From: Jiangella alba
Lineage (GTDB): Bacteria > Actinomycetota > Actinomycetes > Jiangellales > Jiangellaceae
Length of the DNA: 64,000 bases
Assembly (NCBI RefSeq): GCF_900106035.1
Contig: NZ_FNUC01000003.1
Coordinates: forward strand, 2,473,501 to 2,537,500
Direction: 5' to 3'
Part shown: positions 25,430 through 33,023 of the stretch, piece by piece
Position numbering within the stretch: the first letter of the stretch is position 1
Layout: every line of letters begins with the position of its first letter
Notes under the pieces: generated by a model
The model's database searches: none
What the model was told of the DNA's origin: nothing
Seen by the model: only the letters and a program-made list of their open reading frames with translations
Position numbers and translations under genes: made by a program

Positions 25430-25435
25430 TAGGCT
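25430..25435 (+). promoter_or_regulatory. -10-like TAGGCT before mshC
   Basis: TAGGCT lies 9 nt before ATG 25445 in the 20-nt gap after the SCO1664-like gene. It is slightly farther from the start than in the other cases. Confidence 0.45.
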
Positions 25436-25444
25436 GAGCAGATC

Positions 25445-26647
25445 ATGCGAGCCTGGCCTGCCCCCCACGTGCCCGCCCTCCCCGGGCGCGGCCTGCCCGT
25501 CCGTCTGCACGACACCGCGACGGGAACCGTGCGGCCGCCGCAACCGGGGCCGGTCGCCACCATGTACGTCTGCGGCATCACGCCCTACGACGCCACGCAC
25601 CTGGGGCACGCCGCCACGTATCTCGCGTTCGACCTGCTCAACCGGGCCTGGCGCGACGCCGGCCACGACGTCCGCTACGTCCAGAACATCACCGACGTCG
25701 ACGACCCGCTGCTCGAGCGGGCGACCGAGACCGGGCAGGACTGGCGCGAGCTGGCCGACACCGAGACCCGGCTGTTCACCGAGGACATGGCCTGGCTGCG
25801 GGTGCTGCCGCCGTCGTCGTACGTCGGCGCCGTCGAGGCCATCCCGCTGATCATCCGGCTGATCCAGCGCATGGAGCCGTCGGTGTACGAGCTCGACGGC
25901 GACCTCTACTTCTCCGTGCGCACCGACCCCGCGTTCGGCGCGGTGTCGCGGCTGCCGGAGGCCGAGATGCGCGCGTTGTTCGCCGAGCGCGGCGGCGACC
26001 CGGACCGTCCCGGCAAGAAGGACCCGCTCGACCCGGTGGTGTGGCTGAAGGCGCGGCCGGGCGAGCCGTCGTGGGACAGCCCGTTCGGTCCCGGGCGGCC
26101 CGGCTGGCACGTCGAGTGCGCGGCCATCGCCATGGAGTACCTCGGCGTCCCGTTCGACGTCCAGGGCGGCGGCAGCGACCTCGTCTTCCCGCACCACGAG
26201 ATGTCCGCGTCGCACTCCCACGTCGTCGCCGGCGCGTTCGCGTCGCTGTACGCGCACGCCGGCATGGTCGGCCTCGACGGCGAGAAGATGTCGAAGTCGC
26301 TGGGCAACCTGGTCTTCGTCTCCGGCCTGCGGGCCGACGGCGTCGAGCCGGCCGCCGTGCGGCTGGCGCTGCTGTCCGGCCACTACCGCGCCGACCGCGA
26401 GTGGTCGGCGTCCGTGCTGACGACGGCGCAGGAACGGCTGGCCCGCTGGCGCACGGCGGTGGCCGCGGGTGCCGGCGCGCCCGCCGAGCCGGTGCTGGCC
26501 GCCGTCCGCGACCGCCTCGCCGACGACCTCGACTCGCCCGGCGCGCTGGCCGCCGTCGACCAGTGGACGACGACGCCCGGCACCGACCCCGCCGCGCCCG
26601 CCGTCGTCGCCGCCACCATCGACGCCCTCCTCGGCGTCTCCCTCTGA
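25445..26647 (+). CDS. mshC: Mycothiol ligase (Cys:GlcN-Ins ligase)
   Basis: 400 aa. MshC uses ATP to join cysteine to GlcN-Ins, the penultimate step of mycothiol synthesis. It is a class I synthetase related to CysS: zinc Cys C43 in [16 protein letters not shown] with the HIGH-like HLGH at 52-55, further zinc ligands in [13 protein letters not shown] and FPHHEM, and KMSKS at 281-285. It has the family length of about 410 aa and lacks the CysS C-terminal extension. An acetyltransferase follows after 4 nt. Confidence 0.96.
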   Translation: MRAWPAPHVPALPGRGLPVRLHDTATGTVRPPQPGPVATMYVCGITPYDATHLGHAATYLAFDLLNRAWRDAGHDVRYVQNITDVDDPLLERATETGQDWRELADTETRLFTEDMAWLRVLPPSSYVGAVEAIPLIIRLIQRMEPSVYELDGDLYFSVRTDPAFGAVSRLPEAEMRALFAERGGDPDRPGKKDPLDPVVWLKARPGEPSWDSPFGPGRPGWHVECAAIAMEYLGVPFDVQGGGSDLVFPHHEMSASHSHVVAGAFASLYAHAGMVGLDGEKMSKSLGNLVFVSGLRADGVEPAAVRLALLSGHYRADREWSASVLTTAQERLARWRTAVAAGAGAPAEPVLAAVRDRLADDLDSPGALAAVDQWTTTPGTDPAAPAVVAATIDALLGVSL

Positions 26648-26651
26648 GCCG

Positions 26652-27089
26652 GTGCTGATCCGCCCCGCTCGCGGCGCCGACGCGGCGGCCGTCGCCGAAC
26701 TGCTGGACCAGCTCGGCTACCCGCAGGACGGCACCGCGGCGACGGCCGGCCGGCTGCGGTCGTGGTCGCGCGACCCGTCCAGCGCCGCCTACGTGGCCGA
26801 CGACGGCGGCGAGGTGCTGGGCGTCGTCGCGGTGCACGTCTGCCCGTTCTTCGAGCGCGAGGGCACGTGGGCCCGCATCACCGCGCTCGTCGTGGCCGGC
26901 CACGCCCGCGGCCGCGGCGTGGGCGCGCGGCTGGTGGCCGAGGCGGAGTCGTTCGCCGCGGACCACGGCTGCGCCCGCATGGAGGTCACCAGCTCGGACC
27001 GCCGCACCGAGGCGCACGCGTTCTACCGCGGCCGCGGCTACGCCGACCAGGCCGGCGCGTCGTCGCGGTTCCTGCGCGACCTGCCGTAG
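26652..27089 (+). CDS. GNAT-family acetyltransferase
   Basis: 145 aa from GTG 26652, placed 4 nt after mshC; the frame is open farther upstream, but that part lies inside mshC. The GNAT fold is clear: LIRPARGADAAAVAELL, strand VLGVVAVHV, the acetyl-CoA loop ARGRGVGARLVAEAES, and the terminal AHAFYRGRGYADQ. Likely co-transcribed with mshC. MshD, the mycothiol synthase, is a double GNAT of about 300 aa, so this single-domain enzyme is not MshD. Substrate unknown. Confidence 0.9.
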   Translation: MLIRPARGADAAAVAELLDQLGYPQDGTAATAGRLRSWSRDPSSAAYVADDGGEVLGVVAVHVCPFFEREGTWARITALVVAGHARGRGVGARLVAEAESFAADHGCARMEVTSSDRRTEAHAFYRGRGYADQAGASSRFLRDLP

Positions 27090-27090
27090 C

Positions 27091-27930
27091 TCAGCTGTCG
27101 CGGCGGCGGAGGTAGCGCTCGAACTCGCGGGCGATGTGCTCGCCGGACGCCTCGGGGAGGTCGACGGTGTCGCGGGCCTCTTCCAGCCGGCGGACGTACT
27201 CGGCGACGTCGGAGTCTTCCTCGGCCAGCTCGTCGACGCCGTGCTGCCAGGCCTCGGCCTGCTCGGCGAGGTCGCCCATGGGGACGGGCAGGCCGAGGAG
27301 GTCCTCGACCCGCTGCAGCAGCACCATGGTGGCCTTCGGGCACGGCGACTGGGCCACGTAGTGGGGGACCGCCGCCCACAGCGACACGGCGTCGAGCCCG
27401 GCCCGGGCAGCGGCGTCCTGGAACACGCCGACGATGCCCGTGGGGCCCTCGTAGCGGGACTGCTCGAGCCCGAGCGACTCGGCCTGGTCGGAGTCGGTGG
27501 CCGAGACGGTGACGGGCACCGGCCGGGTGTGCGGGACGTCGGCCAGCAGCGCGCCGAGCGTGACGACCTGCTCGCAGCCGAGGTCGGTGGCGACGGACAG
27601 CAGCTCGGCGCAGAACGCCCGCCACCGCATGTTCGGCTCGATGCCGCGCAGCAGCACGATGTCGCGGCCGTGCTCCTCGATGCTCACCACCGACAGCCGG
27701 GTGGTGGGCCACTCGATGCTGCGCTTGCCGTCGTCGTCGACGCTGACCAGCGGGCGGTTCACCTGGAAGTCGTAGTACTCGTCGGGGTCGAGCGACGCCA
27801 CGGCGCCGGCGTTCCAGACCTGCTCGAGGTGCTCGATCCCGGCGGTCGCGGCCTCTCCGGCGTCGTTCCACCCCTCGAATGCGGCGATCAGGACAGGATT
27901 GCGCAGCTGCCGCGCTCCGTCGTTCTCCAT
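27091..27930 (-). CDS. PAC2 family protein (proteasome assembly chaperone-like)
   Basis: 279 aa from ATG 27930. PAC2 signature features include NPVLIAAFEGWNDAGEAAT near the N-terminus, a central RGIEPNMRWRAFCAELL, and VTLGALLADVPHTRPVPV, followed by a helical C-terminal third. The family is named after the eukaryotic proteasome-assembly chaperone, and actinobacterial members are common beside mshC and metH. Whether this one serves the PrcBA proteasome at 59-61 kb is unknown. A TAGTGT hexamer (minus, 27983-27988) and a GGGAG site suggest a leadered mRNA, divergent from metH. Confidence 0.9.
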   Translation of the reverse strand: MENDGARQLRNPVLIAAFEGWNDAGEAATAGIEHLEQVWNAGAVASLDPDEYYDFQVNRPLVSVDDDGKRSIEWPTTRLSVVSIEEHGRDIVLLRGIEPNMRWRAFCAELLSVATDLGCEQVVTLGALLADVPHTRPVPVTVSATDSDQAESLGLEQSRYEGPTGIVGVFQDAAARAGLDAVSLWAAVPHYVAQSPCPKATMVLLQRVEDLLGLPVPMGDLAEQAEAWQHGVDELAEEDSDVAEYVRRLEEARDTVDLPEASGEHIAREFERYLRRRDS

Positions 27931-28038
27931 CGCGCTCGTCTCCCTGCCTGGAAGGGTCACAACCCCGTCGTCCTTCCGACCAACACTACGGCTCCCGGAC
28001 GGGAAAGGCGCGCGGAGCCTCGTCCCAGAATCAGAGAC

Positions 28039-28063
28039 GAATCGTCCGCATGCCGGACGATTC
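28039..28063. promoter_or_regulatory. 10-bp inverted repeat upstream of metH
   Basis: GAATCGTCCG, 5 nt, CGGACGATTC is a perfect 10+10 repeat. It ends 23 nt before the -10-like hexamer of metH, where the -35 region would lie. That position suits a repressor or activator site. The 168-bp gap is too small for a usual cobalamin riboswitch and I see no conserved B12-box. Confidence 0.5.
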
Positions 28064-28086
28064 CTTGTGAGCAGGTCGGACGGCTC

Positions 28087-28092
28087 TAGTCT
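28087..28092 (+). promoter_or_regulatory. -10-like TAGTCT, leaderless start of metH
   Basis: TAGTCT lies 6 nt before ATG 28099, predicting a leaderless metH transcript. Confidence 0.55.
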
Positions 28093-28098
28093 GGCGGG

Positions 28099-31000
28099 AT
28101 GCGGGGGAGTCTGAGGGAAGCTCTGTCCCGGCGCGTCGTGGTGGCCGACGGCGCCATGGGGACCATGTTGCAGGCGGCCGACCTGACGCTCGACGATTTC
28201 GAGGGCCACGAGGGCTGCAACGAGATCCTCAACGTCACGCGGCCCGACGTCGTCCGCGGCGTCCACGACGCCTACTTCGCCGTCGGCGTCGACGCGGTCG
28301 AGACGAACACGTTCGGCGCCAACTGGGCGAACCTGGGGGAGTACGGGATCTCCGGGCGTATCCACGAGCTGGCCGAGGCCGGCGCCCGGCTGGCCCGCGA
28401 GGTCGCCGACGACTGGTCGACGCCCGACCGGCCGCGCTGGGTGCTCGGCAGCGTCGGCCCGGGCACCAAGCTGCCGTCGCTCGGCCACGTCGACTTCGCC
28501 ACGCTCCGCGACGCCTACCGCACACAGGTCGAGGGCATGTTGGCCGGCGGTGTCGACGCGGTACTGGTCGAGACCGCGCAGGACCTGCTGCAGGCGAAGG
28601 CCGCGATCATCGGCGCCCGCCGGGCCATGACGGCGGCCGGCGCCGAGCACGTCGCGTTGATGGTCAACGTCACCGTCGAGACCACCGGCACCATGCTGCT
28701 GGGCTCGGAGATCGGGGCCGCCCTGACGGCGCTCGCCCCGCTCGGCGTCGACCACATCGGCCTCAACTGCGCCACCGGCCCGGCCGAGATGAGCGAGCAC
28801 CTGCGCCACCTCGCCCGCTACGCGCACACGGGCCTGGCCTGCATGCCCAACGCCGGCCTGCCGGAGCTGACGGCGAACGGCGCGCACTATCCGCTGACGC
28901 CGCAGCAGCTGGCCGACGCGCACGACCTGTTCACCGCCGAGTACGGCCTCGCGCTGGTCGGCGGCTGTTGCGGCACGACGCCCGAGCACCTGCGCCAGGT
29001 GGTCGAGCGGGTGGGCGGCCGCGAGCTCACCCCGCGCACGCCCAGCGACGAGCCCGGCGCCGCGAGCCTCTACCAGCACGTCCCGTTCCGCCAGGACACC
29101 TCCTACCTCGCCATCGGCGAGCGCACCAACGCCAACGGCTCCAAGGCGTTCCGCGAGGCGATGCTGGCGGGCCGCCTGGACGACTGCGTCGAGATCGCCC
29201 GCGCGCAGACCCGCGACGGCTCGCACCTGCTGGACCTCTGCGTCGACTACGTGGGCCGCGACGGCGCCGGCGACATGCGCCAGCTGGCCGCCCGGCTGGC
29301 CACCGCGAGCACGCTGCCGCTGGTGCTCGACTCCACCGAGCCGGCCGTCATCGAGGCCGGCCTCGAGTGCCTGGGCGGGCGCAGCGTCGTCAACTCGGTC
29401 AACTACGAGGACGGCGACGGCCCCACGTCGCGCATCCGCAAGCTGATGCCGATCGTCCAGGAGCACGGCGCCGCCGTCGTCGCGCTGACCATCGACGAGG
29501 AGGGCCAGGCCCGGACGGCCGAGTGGAAGGTCCGCGTGGCCGAGCGGCTGATCGAGCAGCTCACCGGCGAGTGGGGCATGCGCGTCGAGGACATCGTCGT
29601 CGACACCCTGACCTTCCCGATCGCCACCGGCCAGGAGGAGACCCGCCGCGACGGCGTCGAGACCATCGAGGCGATCCGCGAGCTGAAGCGGCGCTACCCG
29701 GCGGTGCAGACCACGCTCGGCGTCTCGAACGTCTCGTTCGGGCTCAACCCGGCCGCGCGCGCCGTGCTGAACTCCGTCTTCCTCGCCGAGTGCGTCAGCG
29801 CCGGCCTCGACTCCGCCATCGTCCACTCCGCCCGCATCCTGCCGGTGTCGCGCATCCCGGAGGAGCAGTACCAGGTCGCGCTCGACCTCGTGTACGACCG
29901 CCGCACGCCGGAGTACGACCCGCTGCCCCGCTACCTGGAGCTGTTCGAGGGCGTCACGTCGACGACGGAGGACCGCGCGGCCGCGCTGGCCGGGCTGCCG
30001 CTGTTCGAGCGGCTGGAGCGCCGCATCGTCGACGGCGAGCGCAAAGGCCTGGAAGACGACCTCGACGAAGCCCTCGAGCAGAAGCCGGCGCTCGACATCG
30101 TCAACGAGACGCTGCTCAGCGGCATGCGCACCGTCGGCGAGCTGTTCGGCAGCGGCCAGATGCAGTTGCCGTTCGTGCTGCAGAGCGCCGAGGTCATGAA
30201 GGCCGCCGTGGCGCACCTCGAGCCGCACATGGAGCGGGTCGAGGGCGAGAGCGGCACCAAGGGCACCATCGTGCTGGCGACGGTGAAGGGTGACGTCCAC
30301 GACATCGGCAAGAACCTCGTCGACATCATCCTGTCGAACAACGGCTACTCGGTCGTGAACCTCGGCATCAAGCAGCCGATCAACGCGATCCTCGACGCCG
30401 CCGAGGAGCACGACGCCGACGTCATCGGCATGTCCGGGCTGCTGGTGAAGAGCACGGTCGTGATGAAGGAGAACCTCGAGGAGATCAACCAGCGCGGGCT
30501 GTCGGCGCGCTGGCCGGTCATCCTCGGCGGCGCGGCGCTGACCCGGGCCTTCGTCGAGGACGACCTCGCCGAGCTGTACGCGGGGGAGGTCCGCTACGCC
30601 CGCGACGCGTTCGAGGGACTGCGGCTGATGGACGCGGTCGCCAGCGTGCGCACCGACCCCGGCAAGCAGTTGGCCGACGTGCTGCCCGCGCTGCGCAAGC
30701 GCCGGGTCGCCCGCACCACCGTCGTGCGCGACGATGACGACGGCGACGACGTCCGCTCCGACGTCGCCACCGACAACGCCGTGCCGGCGCCGCCGTTCTG
30801 GGGCACCCGGGTGGTGCGCGGCCTGCACCTCGCCGACTACGCCGCCTACCTGGACGAGCGGGCCACGTTCATGGGCCAGTGGGGGCTCAAGGGCGCCCGC
30901 GGCGGCGCCTCGTACGAGGAGCTGGTCGAGACCGAGGGCCGGCCGCGGCTGCGCATGTGGCTGGACCGCCTGCACACCGAGAGCATCCTGGAGGCGGCCG

Positions 31001-31575
31001 TCGTCTACGGCTACTTCCCGGCCGTCTCCGAGGGCCGCGACCTCGTCGTCCTCGACCCCGAGGACCACCGCAAGGAGCTGGAGCGGTTCTCGTTCCCGCG
31101 CCAGCGCCGCGACCGCCGCCTGTGCCTGGCCGACTTCTTCCGGCCGCGCGAGTCCGGCGACGTCGACGTCGTCGCGTTCCAGCTGGTGACCATGGGCTCA
31201 GGCGTGGCCGAGGCGACGGCGAAACTGTTCGCCGGCAACTCCTACCGCGACTACCTCGAACTGCACGGGCTGTCGGTGCAGCTCACCGAGGGACTGGCGG
31301 AGTACTGGCACGCGCGGGTCCGCGGCGAGCTGGGCTTCGGCGCCGAGGACGACGCCGACCTGGGCGGCATCCTCAAGCAGGAGTACCGCGGCTCGCGCTA
31401 CTCCTTCGGCTACCCGGCCTGCCCCGACCTCGGCGACCGCGTGAAGCTGGTCCGGCTGCTGCGGCCCGAGCGGATCGGAGTGAACCTCTCCGAGGAACTG
31501 CAGCTGCATCCCGAGCAGTCGACCGACGCGCTGGTCGTGCATCACCCCGAGGCGAAGTACTTCAACGCGACCTAG
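28099..31575 (+). CDS. metH: Cobalamin-dependent methionine synthase
   Basis: 1158 aa. Transfers methyl from methyltetrahydrofolate through cobalamin to homocysteine. Domains in order: homocysteine-binding barrel (about 1-310) with zinc Cys C224 (GLNC) and C290/C291 (GGCCG); pterin-binding barrel (about 330-590); cobalamin cap and Rossmann domain (about 630-880), whose DVHDIGKN gives the cobalt-ligand H734; and the SAM-dependent reactivation domain (about 900-1158). It is slightly shorter than the E. coli enzyme (1227 aa) but complete. Its stop codon TAG overlaps the left end of a 163-bp inverted-repeat element. Confidence 0.97.
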   Translation: MRGSLREALSRRVVVADGAMGTMLQAADLTLDDFEGHEGCNEILNVTRPDVVRGVHDAYFAVGVDAVETNTFGANWANLGEYGISGRIHELAEAGARLAREVADDWSTPDRPRWVLGSVGPGTKLPSLGHVDFATLRDAYRTQVEGMLAGGVDAVLVETAQDLLQAKAAIIGARRAMTAAGAEHVALMVNVTVETTGTMLLGSEIGAALTALAPLGVDHIGLNCATGPAEMSEHLRHLARYAHTGLACMPNAGLPELTANGAHYPLTPQQLADAHDLFTAEYGLALVGGCCGTTPEHLRQVVERVGGRELTPRTPSDEPGAASLYQHVPFRQDTSYLAIGERTNANGSKAFREAMLAGRLDDCVEIARAQTRDGSHLLDLCVDYVGRDGAGDMRQLAARLATASTLPLVLDSTEPAVIEAGLECLGGRSVVNSVNYEDGDGPTSRIRKLMPIVQEHGAAVVALTIDEEGQARTAEWKVRVAERLIEQLTGEWGMRVEDIVVDTLTFPIATGQEETRRDGVETIEAIRELKRRYPAVQTTLGVSNVSFGLNPAARAVLNSVFLAECVSAGLDSAIVHSARILPVSRIPEEQYQVALDLVYDRRTPEYDPLPRYLELFEGVTSTTEDRAAALAGLPLFERLERRIVDGERKGLEDDLDEALEQKPALDIVNETLLSGMRTVGELFGSGQMQLPFVLQSAEVMKAAVAHLEPHMERVEGESGTKGTIVLATVKGDVHDIGKNLVDIILSNNGYSVVNLGIKQPINAILDAAEEHDADVIGMSGLLVKSTVVMKENLEEINQRGLSARWPVILGGAALTRAFVEDDLAELYAGEVRYARDAFEGLRLMDAVASVRTDPGKQLADVLPALRKRRVARTTVVRDDDDGDDVRSDVATDNAVPAPPFWGTRVVRGLHLADYAAYLDERATFMGQWGLKGARGGASYEELVETEGRPRLRMWLDRLHTESILEAAVVYGYFPAVSEGRDLVVLDPEDHRKELERFSFPRQRRDRRLCLADFFRPRESGDVDVVAFQLVTMGSGVAEATAKLFAGNSYRDYLELHGLSVQLTEGLAEYWHARVRGELGFGAEDDADLGGILKQEYRGSRYSFGYPACPDLGDRVKLVRLLRPERIGVNLSEELQLHPEQSTDALVVHHPEAKYFNAT

Positions 31576-31736
31576 GGTGTGTCTCCCGGGTCCATGGCCT
31601 ACCGAGCGACGCCCAGGCGGCGCCTCGCTGCGTTCTCGTCAGTCGCCATAGAACCCCGCTATGGCTCCTTCCTCGGCCTTGCGAGGCATCCACCTGGACG
31701 CCGCTCGCCACGGCCGAGACCCGGGAGACACACCCT
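31574..31736. repeat. 163-bp imperfect-hairpin repeat (MITE-like)
   Basis: The ends are perfect 19-bp inverted repeats (31574-31592 and 31718-31736, AGGGTGTGTCTCCCGGGTC). The interior is an imperfect palindrome closing on GCCATAG, 7 nt, CTATGGC. The left end supplies part of the metH stop codon. A degenerate copy sits at the end of the aldo/keto reductase gene (18631-18674). It carries no gene. It could be a non-autonomous mobile element or a 3'-end RNA structure; I see no clear target-site duplication. Confidence 0.75.
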
Positions 31737-31747
31737 GGCCGGCGCCG

Positions 31748-32056
31748 TCAGTGCGGCATGCCGTTGTCCTCGGGCCGGCCGGTCTGCTCGGTGACGGCGA
31801 ACCGCACCGAGCCCTCGGGGTCGACCGAGGCGTCGAGCGCCTTGTCGTCGAGCATGGCGGCCGCGCCCTCGTCGAGGAACAGCAGCGCGCCGGCGTCGTC
31901 GAGGATCTGGTCGCCGAGCTCCGGCGAGGGCCGCAGCTCGAGGTCGAGCCCGCCGTCGGGATTGCTGGCGATGCGCATGCCGGTCCCGGCGGGCATGTCG
32001 TCGCGGGCCTCGATGTTGCGGATGACCGCGGCGGCGTTCTGGGTGAGTGTGAGCAT
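31748..32056 (-). CDS. HesB/IscA-like protein lacking cysteines
   Basis: 102 aa from ATG 32056 with GGAGGT upstream on the minus strand. The fold pattern (LTLTQNAAAVIRNIE, GTGMRIA, LELRPSPELGDQ, LLFLDEGAAAMLDDKAL) matches A-type iron-sulfur carriers of the HesB/IscA family, as annotated in many actinobacteria. The protein has no Cys at all, so the three cluster-binding Cys of true carriers are missing and Fe-S transfer of the standard kind is unlikely. A structural or different ligand role is possible. Cytoplasmic. Confidence 0.82.
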   Translation of the reverse strand: MLTLTQNAAAVIRNIEARDDMPAGTGMRIASNPDGGLDLELRPSPELGDQILDDAGALLFLDEGAAAMLDDKALDASVDPEGSVRFAVTEQTGRPEDNGMPH

Positions 32057-32176
32057 GACGATGGACCTCCGTTGGGGCGATTGTCGGCGCCCGGTCTTCG
32101 GTGCTTCGTGCCCCGCCCACGTTTCCTGCCCTGCCGCCGTCAGTCAAGCGAAGCGCGCGGATCGGGGCATGGGACC

Positions 32177-32863
32177 ATGGAGTACGTGACTTCGCCTCTG
32201 CCTGCCGCCGTCCTGTGGGACATGGACGGCACCATCGTCGACACCGAACCGCTGTGGATGGGCGCCGAGGAGGCCCTGGTACGCCGCCACGGCGGCACCT
32301 GGACCCACGCCGACAGCCTGGCCCTGGTCGGCAGCGACCTGCTGGAAGCGGCCGCCTACATCCGCGACGCCGGCACCATCCCGATGACGCCGGAGCAGAT
32401 CGTCGAGCACATGCTCGGCGAGGTGCTGACCGGCGTCCGCCAGGGCGTCACCTGGCAGCCGGGGGTGTACGAGCTGCTCACCGAGCTGCGGACGCTCGGC
32501 GTGCCGCAGGCGCTGGTGACCATGTCGTACCGGAGCCTGACCGAGGCCGTCGTCTCCCAGCTGCCCGGCGGGCTGTTCGGCTCGGTCGTCACCGGCGACG
32601 AGGTCACCAACGGCAAGCCGCACCCCGAGCCGTACCTGACGGCGGCGCGCGAGCTCGGCGTCGACCCGGCCGGGTGCGTCGTGGTCGAGGACTCGCCGCG
32701 TGGCGCGGCCGCCGGGCTGGCGGCCGGGGCTCTGGTGCTGTCGGTGCCGAACGCCGTCGCGGCGGTGCCCGAGCCGGGCCTCGTCGTCATCGACTCCCTC
32801 GACGGCGTGCGGGCCGCTGACCTGCTCGCCTTGTTCGAGGAATCGAGGCTTGATCCGGTGTAA
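32177..32863 (+). CDS. HAD-superfamily hydrolase
   Basis: 228 aa. Motif I is LWDMDGTIVDTEP with nucleophile D15 and acid D17; motif II is the Thr in ALVTMSYRS; the Lys is in TNGKPHPEPY; motif IV is VVVEDSPRG. A helical cap follows motif I. This is the layout of beta-phosphoglucomutase/phosphoglycolate-phosphatase-like enzymes acting on small phosphorylated metabolites. The start at ATG 32177 could shift to GTG 32186 with little effect. It is followed by an AT-rich gap before the peptide transporter operon. Confidence 0.9.
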   Translation: MEYVTSPLPAAVLWDMDGTIVDTEPLWMGAEEALVRRHGGTWTHADSLALVGSDLLEAAAYIRDAGTIPMTPEQIVEHMLGEVLTGVRQGVTWQPGVYELLTELRTLGVPQALVTMSYRSLTEAVVSQLPGGLFGSVVTGDEVTNGKPHPEPYLTAARELGVDPAGCVVVEDSPRGAAAGLAAGALVLSVPNAVAAVPEPGLVVIDSLDGVRAADLLALFEESRLDPV

Positions 32864-32875
32864 TGTCACACTGTC

Positions 32876-32912
32876 ATTTCGCATGGTTTATTTCGAAGGA
32901 ATGTTGCGAAAT
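32876..32912. terminator. AT-rich inverted repeat after HAD gene
   Basis: ATTTCGCA (32876-32883) and TGCGAAAT (32905-32912) form a perfect 8-bp repeat around 21 nt. It lies 13 nt after the HAD stop, in an unusually AT-rich stretch. It may be a weak terminator or an operator for the transporter operon. Confidence 0.4.
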
Positions 32913-32962
32913 CGCGATGTCTTCCTGACAACTCGGTGACTGTCCATCACACCCACACGAAG

Positions 32963-32968
32963 TACTGT
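32963..32968 (+). promoter_or_regulatory. -10-like TACTGT of peptide transporter operon
   Basis: TACTGT lies 55 nt before the start of the binding-protein gene, leaving a leader with a GAGGTG ribosome site. Copies of TGTCA occur around it (32865-32869, 32872-32876, 32966-32970). Confidence 0.4.
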
Positions 32969-33023
32969 CACAGGCCAACCGGTCGGGAACACCGCCCGGC
33001 AGTCGAGCTGTGTGAGGTGTGAC

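Noticed and set aside
26652-27089. MshD mycothiol synthase next to mshC
   Set aside because: MshD has two GNAT domains and about 300 residues; this protein has one domain and 145 residues.
27931-28098. Possible cobalamin riboswitch before metH
   Set aside because: The gap is only 168 bp, is shared with a divergent gene, and shows no recognisable B12-box; a simple inverted repeat explains the symmetry.
27091-31068. A 1325-codon minus-strand frame running across metH
   Set aside because: Only its last 279 codons are the PAC2 gene. The rest is antisense to metH with shadow composition; the real start at 27930 gives a normal PAC2 N-terminus.
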